This document shows positions 8,904 to 16,339 of a stretch of DNA of 64,000 bases, in pieces. Position 1 is the stretch's first letter; each line of letters opens with the position of its first letter. Position numbers and translations under genes: made by a program. This DNA is from Actinomadura luzonensis (lineage in GTDB: Bacteria > Actinomycetota > Actinomycetes > Streptosporangiales > Streptosporangiaceae). Location of the stretch: assembly GCF_022664455.2 (NCBI RefSeq), contig NZ_JAKRKC020000003.1, forward strand, positions 558,001 to 622,000. Direction: 5' to 3'. The notes under the pieces were generated by a model. It was not told the origin of the DNA. It saw only the letters and a program-made list of their open reading frames with translations, and ran no database searches.

Positions 8904-9395
8904 ATGCTTCGCGACGTCCACGACGACGACCTCCCCGCCATGCGGCGCTGGCGCAACCACCCCAAGGTGCGCGCCGCCAGCTTCACCACGCACGAGATCG
9001 GCGCCGCCGAGCACGCCCGCTGGTGGGCGGCGGTCCGCGCCGACGCCACCCGCCGCGTGCTGGTCTACGACCACGACGGCAGGCCGGCCGGCGTGGTCGC
9101 CTACTCCGACCTGTCGGCCGCGAGCGCCACCTGGGGCTTCTACCTCGACCTCGACGGCCTGGAGCGGTCGGGGGCGCTGCTGCGGGCCTGGGCCGGGCTG
9201 GAGCGGGCGGCCATCGGGCACGCCTTCGGCCCGCTCGGCCTGAGCGTCCTGCGGGGCGAGGTGCTGGCCGACAACGAGCCGGTCAGGACGCTGCACCGGC
9301 GCTTCGGCTTCGCCGAGGTCGCCGCCTACCGCCGCGACGTGGACGGCGTGCCGCGCGACGTCGTGGCCATCGAGCTGAGGAGGCAACAGTCATGA
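8904..9395 (+). CDS. pseH: GNAT N-acetyltransferase, PseH-like
   Basis: 163 residues from ATG 8904, with AGGGGGC shortly upstream. It has the compact GNAT form: LRDVHDDDLPAMRRWRNHP at the N-terminus, a central strand WGFYLDLDG, and the C-terminal EVLADNEPVRTLHRRFGF (typically NxxSxxxxxxxGF). PseH N-acylates the C4 amine of UDP-4-amino-4,6-dideoxy-AltNAc using acetyl-CoA. The stop overlaps the pseI start (ATGA), and all other Pse steps are encoded within 5 kb, which drives the specific name. The acyl donor may not be acetyl-CoA given the ACP module nearby. Confidence 0.75.
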   Translation: MLRDVHDDDLPAMRRWRNHPKVRAASFTTHEIGAAEHARWWAAVRADATRRVLVYDHDGRPAGVVAYSDLSAASATWGFYLDLDGLERSGALLRAWAGLERAAIGHAFGPLGLSVLRGEVLADNEPVRTLHRRFGFAEVAAYRRDVDGVPRDVVAIELRRQQS

Positions 9396-10435
9396 TCTCC
9401 ATCGCGGGGCGGGCCATCGGGCCCGGCCATCCGCCGTACGTCGTGGCGGAGCTGTCCGGCAACCACAACGGCAGCCTGGAGCGGGCTCTCGCCATCGTGG
9501 ACGCGGTGGCCGAGGCCGGGGCGCACGCGCTGAAGCTGCAGACGTACACGCCCGACACGCTCACCGTCGACGCCGACGGGCCGGCGTTCCGGCTGGGCGG
9601 CGAGCACGCGCTGTGGGGCGGCGAACGCCTCTACCAGCTCTTCCAGCGGGCCCACACGCCGTGGGAGTGGCACGGGCCGCTGTTCGCGCGGGCGCGGGAG
9701 CGGGGGCTCGCCGCCTTCTCCTCGCCGTTCGACCCGACGGCGGTCGAGTTCCTGGAGAAGCTGGACGTGCCCGCGTACAAGATCGCCTCGTCGGAGCTGG
9801 TGGACCTGCCGCTGATCCGGCTCGCGGCGGCCACCGGCAAGCCGCTGATCATCTCCACCGGCATGGCGACGACCGGCGAGATCGAGGCCGCCGTGACCGC
9901 CGCCAGGGAGGGCGGCTGCACGCAGCTCGTGGTGCTGGCCTGCACGGCGTCCTATCCGGCCGCGCCCGCGGAGAGCAACCTGCGGGCGCTGCCGCTGCTG
10001 GCCGCGCTCACCGGCGAGGTCGTCGGCGTCTCCGACCACACGCCGGGCATCGGGGTGCCGCTCGCGGCGGTGGCGCTGGGGGCCTGCCTGATCGAGAAGC
10101 ACGTCACCGCCGCGCGGGCCGACGGCGGGGTCGACTCGGCGTTCTCGCTGGAGCCCGCCGAGCTGGCGGCGCTCGTGACCGAGAGCGGGCGGGCCTGGGA
10201 GGCGCTGGGCGAGCCGGTGCTCGGGCCGCGGCCGTCCGAGCGCGAGGGGCTGCGTTTCCGCCGCTCGCTCCACGTCGTGCGCGACGTGCGGGCCGGCGAG
10301 GAGGTGGGGCCGGGCAACGTGCGCTCGATCCGGCCCGCCGGCGGGCTGCCGCCGGACGCGGTGCGCGAGGTGACGGGGCGGCGCTTCGTCCGCGACGTGC
10401 CGATGGGCACGCCGCTGACGTGGGACCTCATCTAG
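9392..10435 (+). CDS. pseI: Pseudaminic acid synthase (NeuB family), PseI
   Basis: 347 residues, ATG overlapping the pseH stop. The N-terminal TIM-barrel domain has VVAELSGNHNGSLERAL and LKLQTYTPDTLT; the QTYTPDT form is characteristic of PseI/LegI rather than sialic acid NeuB. SDHTPGIGVPLAA and IEKHVT follow as expected. Residues ~285-347 are a SAF/antifreeze-like domain (RSLHVVRDVRAGEEV). The enzyme condenses a 6-deoxy-diacetamido sugar with phosphoenolpyruvate to give the nine-carbon acid. It ends 8 nt inside the 3' end of the convergent pseG. Confidence 0.88.
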   Translation: MISIAGRAIGPGHPPYVVAELSGNHNGSLERALAIVDAVAEAGAHALKLQTYTPDTLTVDADGPAFRLGGEHALWGGERLYQLFQRAHTPWEWHGPLFARARERGLAAFSSPFDPTAVEFLEKLDVPAYKIASSELVDLPLIRLAAATGKPLIISTGMATTGEIEAAVTAAREGGCTQLVVLACTASYPAAPAESNLRALPLLAALTGEVVGVSDHTPGIGVPLAAVALGACLIEKHVTAARADGGVDSAFSLEPAELAALVTESGRAWEALGEPVLGPRPSEREGLRFRRSLHVVRDVRAGEEVGPGNVRSIRPAGGLPPDAVREVTGRRFVRDVPMGTPLTWDLI

Positions 10436-11399
10436 GGAGCAGCGCGAGGAGCGCGTCGGCGACGCGCTCCCTGCCCCTGCCGTCCACCAGGCCGCCGGCC
10501 CGGCGGCCGTGCTCCTCGCGGGCGGCCGGGTCGGACAGCAGCCGGGCCAGGACGGCGACCGCCTCCGGGCCGGGCTCGCCGCCGAGGCCCGCGGCCACGC
10601 CCCTGCCGACCAGCTCGTCGTAGCCGAGGAGCTGGTTGTCGGCCACCCAGGTCAGCGCCATGGGCACGCCGAGGTGCAGCAGCTCCCAGATCGCCGACCC
10701 GGCGGCGGTGACGACGAGGTCGGCCGCGGCCATGAGCTCCGGCAGCCGGTCGGTGGGCGGGACGACCTCGATCGGCCCGCCGGCCTCGAACGGTACGGGG
10801 CTGACCACGGTGGCGGTGAACGGCACCCCGGTCGCGCGCAGGGCCGCCGCCCAGGCGGGGACCACCCCGGCGGCGTCCGTGCCGCCGAAGAAGCACAGCA
10901 CGCGCGGGACGCCCCCGCCGCCGCGCACCCTCGCGCGGCCCCGCACGCTGTCGCGCAGCAGCACGTACCGGGCGCCGGCCAGCACCGGGCCGGCCGGGAA
11001 GTGGCGGCGTTCCGCGCCGAGGTTCTGGTCGAGGTAGAGGTCGGCGTCCTGGCCGAGGGGGTCGCCGTCGACGATGGCGAGCACCGGCAGCCCGGCGCGG
11101 CGCAGCTCGGCGCCGGTGCCCGGCGGCAGGTGGTAGGAGTCGAGGACCACGGCGTCCAGCGCGAGCGTGCGGGCGAGGGCGGCCAGGGCGTCGGGGCGTT
11201 CGGGGGCGGGGGTCAGCGGGAGGTCGCGGTCGCGGAGCTGGGACAGGGCCCAGGGCGAGTCGCGCACCGACCCGAGGAAGACGGCGGCGGCCCCGCGCGA
11301 GCGCAGCTCCTCGGCCAGCGCGACGCAGCGGACGAGGTGCCCGACCCCGCTGCCGGCACCGGCGTCGCAGCGGAAGCCGATCCGCGGGCCCGCGCTCAC
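10428..11399 (-). CDS. pseG: UDP-sugar hydrolase, PseG-like
   Basis: 323 residues from GTG 11399, which overlaps the upstream stop (GTGA). The N-terminal RIGFRCDAGAGSGVGHLVRC matches the PseG motif (RxDas..iGtGHxxRC), including the catalytic-type His. VVLDSYHLP and the C-terminal GT-B motifs FFGGTDAAG and AAGSAIWELLHLGVPM follow. PseG removes UDP from UDP-2,4-diacetamido-2,4,6-trideoxy-altrose, giving the free sugar for PseI. Translation is coupled to the cytidylyltransferase gene upstream. Confidence 0.85.
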   Translation of the reverse strand: MSAGPRIGFRCDAGAGSGVGHLVRCVALAEELRSRGAAAVFLGSVRDSPWALSQLRDRDLPLTPAPERPDALAALARTLALDAVVLDSYHLPPGTGAELRRAGLPVLAIVDGDPLGQDADLYLDQNLGAERRHFPAGPVLAGARYVLLRDSVRGRARVRGGGGVPRVLCFFGGTDAAGVVPAWAAALRATGVPFTATVVSPVPFEAGGPIEVVPPTDRLPELMAAADLVVTAAGSAIWELLHLGVPMALTWVADNQLLGYDELVGRGVAAGLGGEPGPEAVAVLARLLSDPAAREEHGRRAGGLVDGRGRERVADALLALLPR

Positions 11400-12133
11400 G
11401 CGTCCTGGAGCGCCTTCTGCCGGACGTGGGCGTTGAGCCCGCACACCTCGGGGCGGGCGCGCAGCCAGCTCACCAGCGTGCGCACCGGCACGCAGCCGTC
11501 GCCCAGCTCGCCCACCACGCGCGAGATGAGCGCCCAGTCGTCCTCGGTGTCGAGCGTCACCCGCAGGTCGGCGGCGACCGGGTGGTAGGCGAGCCCGAGC
11601 AGCCGCGACTCGTCGGCGGCCTCGCTGTAGATGTGGGAGGTGACGTGGGTGCGGTGGTAGGCGACGGCCTCGCGGTCGCAGCGCTCCAGCGCGGCCCTGC
11701 CGATGATCTCGACGTCGAGGCCGCGCGGCAGCGTGCGGGCCAGGCTGGTGCTGAGGTAGTCGAGCCCGGGGACGGCCTGGAACACCAGCGCCGCCTCCTT
11801 GATCACGGTCGGGTCGAGCAGCGGGCAGTCGGCGGTGAAGCGCATCACGGCCTCCCCCGGCCGCCCGTCCATCGCCTGGGTGAACCGGGTGAGCACGTCG
11901 TCCACCGGCCCTCGGTGACAGGCGACGCCGAGCCGGGCGCACTCCTCGGCCACCACGTCGTCGTCCGGCAGCGTGGTGGTGGCCACGAGCAGGTCGTGGA
12001 GCGCTTCCGACTCCCGGGCGGCGCGCACCACCCACCCCAGCACCGACCGGCCGCCCTCGCCCAGCGGGCGCAGCACCTTGCCGGGAAGTCGGGTGGATCC
12101 CATCCTGGCCTGAATGATTCCGACAATACGCAC
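11396..12133 (-). CDS. pseF: Nonulosonate cytidylyltransferase, SpsF/PseF-like
   Basis: 245 residues from ATG 12133. The N-terminus IVGIIQARMGSTRLPGKVL is the nucleotidyltransferase loop of SpsF/CMP-nonulosonate synthetases, and RFTADCPLLDPTVI is the metal-binding region. In Bacillus-type clusters an SpsF protein takes the PseF role, charging the nonulosonic acid with CMP. In this cluster no other CMP transferase is seen, so PseF activity is the reasonable call. It lacks the classic KRIPGKN form of proteobacterial PseF. Divergent from pseB. Confidence 0.75.
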   Translation of the reverse strand: MRIVGIIQARMGSTRLPGKVLRPLGEGGRSVLGWVVRAARESEALHDLLVATTTLPDDDVVAEECARLGVACHRGPVDDVLTRFTQAMDGRPGEAVMRFTADCPLLDPTVIKEAALVFQAVPGLDYLSTSLARTLPRGLDVEIIGRAALERCDREAVAYHRTHVTSHIYSEAADESRLLGLAYHPVAADLRVTLDTEDDWALISRVVGELGDGCVPVRTLVSWLRARPEVCGLNAHVRQKALQDA

Positions 12134-12180
12134 GAAAGCCCCATTCCCCCGTGTGACAGTGCGTCATAGGCCGATCGCGT

Positions 12181-12186
12181 TATGCT
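12181..12186 (+). promoter_or_regulatory. Possible -10 element upstream of pseB
   Basis: TATGCT lies 31 nt before the pseB start in the 83-nt divergent gap between pseF and pseB. No convincing -35 was found at 16-18 nt, so this is only a hint that the gap holds two promoters. Confidence 0.25.
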
Positions 12187-12216
12187 ACCGCCCGGCACAC
12201 GATTTCAGGGGGCGAC

Positions 12217-13194
12217 GTGAGCATTCTCCATGGATCGTCGATGTTGATCACCGGGGGAACGGGGTCTTTCGGGAAGGCCTTCATCCGCCACGCACTCGAC
12301 ACGCTCGGGGTGCGGCGCCTGGTGGTCTTCTCCCGCGACGAGCTCAAGCAGTACGAGGTGCGGCAGCTCTTCGGCGACGACGAGCGGCTGCGCTGGTTCA
12401 TCGGCGACGTCCGCGACCGCGAGCGGCTGACCAGGGCCATGCACGGCATCGACCACGTCGTGCACGCCGCCGCGCTCAAACAGGTCGACACCGCCGAGTA
12501 CAACCCGTTCGAGTACGTCCGCACCAACATCGCCGGATCGCAGAACGTGGTGGAGGCCGCCATCGACTGCGGCGTCCGCAAGGTGGTGGCGCTGTCCACC
12601 GACAAGGCGTCCAGCCCGATCAATCTCTACGGGGCCACGAAGCTCGTGGCCGACAAGCTCTTCGTCTCGGCCAACCACTACGCCGCCGCGCACGAGACCC
12701 GCTTCTCCGTGGTCCGCTACGGCAACGTCGTGGGCAGCCGGGGCTCGGTGGTGCCGCTGTTCCTGCGCCTGGCCGAGCAGGGCGAGAGCCTGCCGATCAC
12801 CGACAAGCGCATGACCCGGTTCTGGATCACCCTCGATCAGGCCGTGCGCTTCGTCGTCGACTCCTTCGAGCTGATGCGGGGCGGCGAGCTGTACGTGCCG
12901 CGCATCCCCAGCATGCGCATCACCGACCTCGCCGAGGCGCTCGCGCCGCAGAGCCCGATCTACGAGATCGGCGTCCGGCCCGGCGAGAAGCTGCACGAGG
13001 AGATGATCGGCCCCGACGACGGCCGCCGCACGCTGCGGCTCGCCGACCGGTACGTGGTCCAGCCCACGATCGCGACCTGGGGCTACGCCCCGCCGCAGAG
13101 CGGCGAGCTGCTGCCCGAGGGCTTCGCCTACCGCTCCGACACCAACGACCAGTGGTTGTCGGTCGACGACCTGCGCGACATGGTGGCCGGCTGA
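12217..13194 (+). CDS. pseB: UDP-GlcNAc 4,6-dehydratase (inverting), PseB
   Basis: 325 residues from GTG 12217 with a CAGGGGG site upstream. It is an extended SDR with LITGGTGSFGKAF for NADP binding, DVRDRERL, HAAALKQVDTAEYNPFE and the active-site segment STDKASSPINLYGATK, all hallmarks of PseB/FlaA1-type enzymes. RFWITLDQAV and the REQPGEKLHEEM-like stretch (RPGEKLHEEM) complete the family pattern. It performs the first step, UDP-GlcNAc to UDP-2-acetamido-2,6-dideoxy-arabino-hexos-4-ulose. The pseC start overlaps its stop by one base. Confidence 0.92.
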   Translation: MSILHGSSMLITGGTGSFGKAFIRHALDTLGVRRLVVFSRDELKQYEVRQLFGDDERLRWFIGDVRDRERLTRAMHGIDHVVHAAALKQVDTAEYNPFEYVRTNIAGSQNVVEAAIDCGVRKVVALSTDKASSPINLYGATKLVADKLFVSANHYAAAHETRFSVVRYGNVVGSRGSVVPLFLRLAEQGESLPITDKRMTRFWITLDQAVRFVVDSFELMRGGELYVPRIPSMRITDLAEALAPQSPIYEIGVRPGEKLHEEMIGPDDGRRTLRLADRYVVQPTIATWGYAPPQSGELLPEGFAYRSDTNDQWLSVDDLRDMVAG

Positions 13195-14324
13195 TGCTCC
13201 CCTACGGGCGGCAGTCGATCGACGACTCCGACGTCGAGGCGGTGACCGCCGTCCTGCGCGGCGACTGGCTGACCACCGGGCCGGCGGTCGCCGCGTTCGA
13301 GGCCGAGCTGGCCCGCTGGACCGGCGGCGTGCCGTGCGTGTCGGTCACCTCCGGCACGGCCGCGCTGCACGTCGCCTACGCGGCGGCGGGCGTGCGGCCG
13401 GGCGACGAGGTGGTCACCACGCCGCTCACGTTCGTCGCGACGGCGGCCACGGCGGCGCTGCTCGGCGCGCGGGTGGTCTTCGCCGACGTGCAGCCCGACA
13501 CCGGCAACCTCGACTCCGACGCGGCGGCCGCGCTGACCACCGGCCGCACCCGGGTGATCACCGCCGTCGACTACGCCGGCCATCCGGCCGACTACGACGA
13601 GCTGCGCGAGGTCGCCGCCCGGGCCGGGGCGCGGCTGGTGGCCGACGCGGCGCACTCCATCGGGGCGGCCTACAAGGACCGTCCCGTGGGGGCGCTGGCC
13701 GACCTCACCACGTTCTCGTTCTTCCCCACCAAGACCGTGACCACCGCCGAGGGCGGCGCGGTCGCCGTCGCCGACCCCGGGCTGCGCCTGCGGGCCGCCC
13801 GCTTCATGAACCACGGCCTGGTCCGCGACCCCGCCGGGCAGCGCGACCCTTCGGTGGGCGGCTGGCACCAGGAGGTGCACGCGTTCGGGCTCAACTACCG
13901 CCTGCCCGACGTGTTGTGCGCGCTCGGCCTCAGCCAGCTCCGGCGGCTCGCCCGCTTCCGCGCCCGGCGCGCCGAGCTGGTGGCCCGCTACGGGCGGCTG
14001 CTGCGCGGCGTGGCCGGGCTGGAGCTGCCGGCCGAGCGCGCGTACGTGTCGCCGAGCTGGCACCTCTACCCCGTGCGGGTGCGCGACGGGCGGCGGCGCG
14101 AGGTCTACGACCGCATGCGCGCGGCCGGCATCGGCGTGCAGGTCAACTACCTGCCCGCGTACTGGCATCCGGTGTTCGAGGACCTCGGCTACCGGCGCGG
14201 CATGTGCCCGCGGGCCGAGGCGTACTACGCCGAGGAGCTGTCGCTGCCGCTCTTCCCCGACCTCACCGACGCCGAGCAGGACCACGTCATCGAGACCCTG
14301 ACCACGATCCTCGGCCAGCGTTAG
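13194..14324 (+). CDS. pseC: UDP-4-keto-6-deoxy-AltNAc aminotransferase, PseC
   Basis: 376 residues. The start LPYGRQSIDDSDVEAV and DWLTTGPAV match the DegT/DnrJ/EryC1 family and PseC in particular. The PLP-binding region reads FSFFPTKTVTTAEGG, where the Lys of PTK forms the Schiff base. It transfers an amino group from glutamate to the C4 ketone made by PseB. Immediately downstream of pseB in the same transcript; converges by 4 nt on the GT2 gene. Confidence 0.9.
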   Translation: MLPYGRQSIDDSDVEAVTAVLRGDWLTTGPAVAAFEAELARWTGGVPCVSVTSGTAALHVAYAAAGVRPGDEVVTTPLTFVATAATAALLGARVVFADVQPDTGNLDSDAAAALTTGRTRVITAVDYAGHPADYDELREVAARAGARLVADAAHSIGAAYKDRPVGALADLTTFSFFPTKTVTTAEGGAVAVADPGLRLRAARFMNHGLVRDPAGQRDPSVGGWHQEVHAFGLNYRLPDVLCALGLSQLRRLARFRARRAELVARYGRLLRGVAGLELPAERAYVSPSWHLYPVRVRDGRRREVYDRMRAAGIGVQVNYLPAYWHPVFEDLGYRRGMCPRAEAYYAEELSLPLFPDLTDAEQDHVIETLTTILGQR

Positions 14325-16207
14325 CGTTCGGCGAGGAGCAGGCAGCCGTCCTCGCCGCGGTCCACCAGGAAGCGCCGGTCGGCGACGGTCGCGACCGGCC
14401 GCTGACCGGTGCGCACCAGCGGGCGCAGCGCCTTGCCCTGGTCGATGACGACCTCCCACCACGACTCGTGGCCGACGCACTCGTCGATGTCGGCGAGCGG
14501 GACACGGGCGTGGAAGTCCTGGCCGGCCAGCGCCACCGGGAAGTACATCTCCTCGCCGTCGCTCCTGCGGCGCAGCCGCAGCACCGGCTCGCCGTCGCCG
14601 ACGTCGGCCATCTCCCCCGAGAACACCAGGTCGCCGCCGTCCATCCGGCACTCACCGATGATCACCTCGGCCATGCGCAGCCGCAGCCCCCAAGCCCCCT
14701 TCGCGTTGCGGACCGGCACCACCCACACCCCCGACGTGCGGCGCGGGGCCGGGATCGCCGGCGGCAGCCAGCGCGGCCCCGCCACCCTGCCCTCCAGCCG
14801 CAGGCCCGGCCCCCTGAGCCGGAGGCGCAGGTCCCACTGGCCGCGCCGGGCGAGCTGGGCCGGCGAGAGCGCGGCCGGGTCGAAGGCGAACGCGAACGGG
14901 AACACGTGCTGCGGCAGCCGCGCCCCGTCCTCCTCCTCGACGCTCTCCCAGCCGGGCGCGGCCTCCTCCTCGGACAGGTGCACGCGCTCGCCGGTGCGGC
15001 GCTCCTCCAGCCACACCCGTACGCGGACCCGGCGCAGCGCCCCCACGTCGAAACTGCCGACGCCCACCCGGCCCACGCCGGCCAGCACGCCGTCCCGCCA
15101 GTCGAGCTCCAGCAGCCGGGCGGACAGGCCCAGCTCGCCCGAGACGTCCGACAGCCCGCCCGGCAGCCACGCGTGCCGGCCCTGCCAGCGCCTCCGCAGC
15201 AGGCCCGCCGGGCGCAGCGGCGGGCGCAGCCGGCCGTCGCGGGCCTGGGCGTGCACGTCGGCCAGCTCGGCCAGGCGGCGCTTGCGCAGCAGATGGACCT
15301 GCAGCCGGTGCGCGAACGGCACGCTCAGCCACGCCTCGCGCGACACGCCGTCCAGGTAGCGCACGATCAGGTCGATCAGCGCGGGGTCGGCCGCGGCGCC
15401 CATGGCCGCCACGGCCTCGGCGGCGACCCCCATGTCGATGTCCATGGTGTCGCGGTCGAAGGCGGGCTTGAGCCGGGGCGCGTGGCGGGCCAGCAGGTCG
15501 GCGGTCTCCAGCACCGACAGCAGGCGGTCGCGCAGGTTGCCCGCCTCCAGGCTGCGCTGCGTGATCGAGGTGCCCGGCTCGTCGCGCTGCCGCCAGTGGT
15601 AGACGACCTTGGCCAGGACGTCCACCGAGCGGGCGCCGACGTGGGCGGCCATCGCGACCGGCTGGTCCTCGTACATGCGCTCGGGGAAACTCAGGCCCAG
15701 CCGGTCCCAGAACGAGCGGCGGTAGACCTTGTTCCACAACATGCGGTCGCGGATCAGCAGCGGGTGGCGGGTGATGTGGGTGCGCTTCCTCGGCCTGGCG
15801 AACGCCTCGCGGTGCGCCCACGACGGCACCAGCAGGTTGCGGCACAACCGCATGACATTGCCGCAGGCCAGATCGGAGCCGGTGTCCTCCAGGCTGGAGA
15901 CCAGGCGCTGGAAGGCGTCGCGCGGCACGGTGTCGTCGCCGTCCACGAAGGCGAGGTAGCGGCCGGTGGCGCGGGCCAGGCCGACGTTGCGGGCCCGGCC
16001 GACGCCCTGGTTGTGCTGGGTGACGAGGTCGATGCGGGGGTCCTCGGCCTGCCTGGCCCGCACGACGTCCGGCCCCTGGTCGTCGCTGCCGTCGTCGACG
16101 CAGATCACCTGCAGGTCGTCCAGGGTCTGGGCGGTGATGGAGTCCAGGCAGGGGCCGATGTACTTCTCGACGTTGTGGAACGGGACGATCACCGAGAGAG
16201 CCGGCAC
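14321..16207 (-). CDS. GT2 glycosyltransferase with long C-terminal domain
   Basis: 628 residues. The start is placed at GTG 16207 because a GAGGAG lies 5 nt upstream and the GT2 domain begins at once (ALSVIVPFHNVEKYI); the frame extends 12 codons further. VCVDD-type motif (ICVDDGSDDQG) and FVDGDD metal site are present. The C-terminal half has beta-rich segments. It is a paralogue of the 7304-8749 protein, with a longer tail. A role in polymer assembly from the Pse and other sugars made next door is inferred. Confidence 0.82.
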   Translation of the reverse strand: MPALSVIVPFHNVEKYIGPCLDSITAQTLDDLQVICVDDGSDDQGPDVVRARQAEDPRIDLVTQHNQGVGRARNVGLARATGRYLAFVDGDDTVPRDAFQRLVSSLEDTGSDLACGNVMRLCRNLLVPSWAHREAFARPRKRTHITRHPLLIRDRMLWNKVYRRSFWDRLGLSFPERMYEDQPVAMAAHVGARSVDVLAKVVYHWRQRDEPGTSITQRSLEAGNLRDRLLSVLETADLLARHAPRLKPAFDRDTMDIDMGVAAEAVAAMGAAADPALIDLIVRYLDGVSREAWLSVPFAHRLQVHLLRKRRLAELADVHAQARDGRLRPPLRPAGLLRRRWQGRHAWLPGGLSDVSGELGLSARLLELDWRDGVLAGVGRVGVGSFDVGALRRVRVRVWLEERRTGERVHLSEEEAAPGWESVEEEDGARLPQHVFPFAFAFDPAALSPAQLARRGQWDLRLRLRGPGLRLEGRVAGPRWLPPAIPAPRRTSGVWVVPVRNAKGAWGLRLRMAEVIIGECRMDGGDLVFSGEMADVGDGEPVLRLRRRSDGEEMYFPVALAGQDFHARVPLADIDECVGHESWWEVVIDQGKALRPLVRTGQRPVATVADRRFLVDRGEDGCLLLAER

Positions 16208-16339
16208 GAGTACTCCTCTTCGTCGCTCTGCGTCATGCGTCATGTGGTGGTGTGGTGCGTCGTGTCGGTGGGCCGGGCGTCGTGGCGCTGGGAGGCGCGG
16301 CTGTGGCGTGGCTGTGGCGTGGCTGTGGCGTGGCGCGGG

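Noticed and set aside
9392..12133. A sialic acid (NeuABC) or legionaminic acid pathway
   Set aside because: PseB and PseC signatures and the QTYTPDT form of the synthase favour pseudaminic acid; no NeuC-type epimerase is seen.
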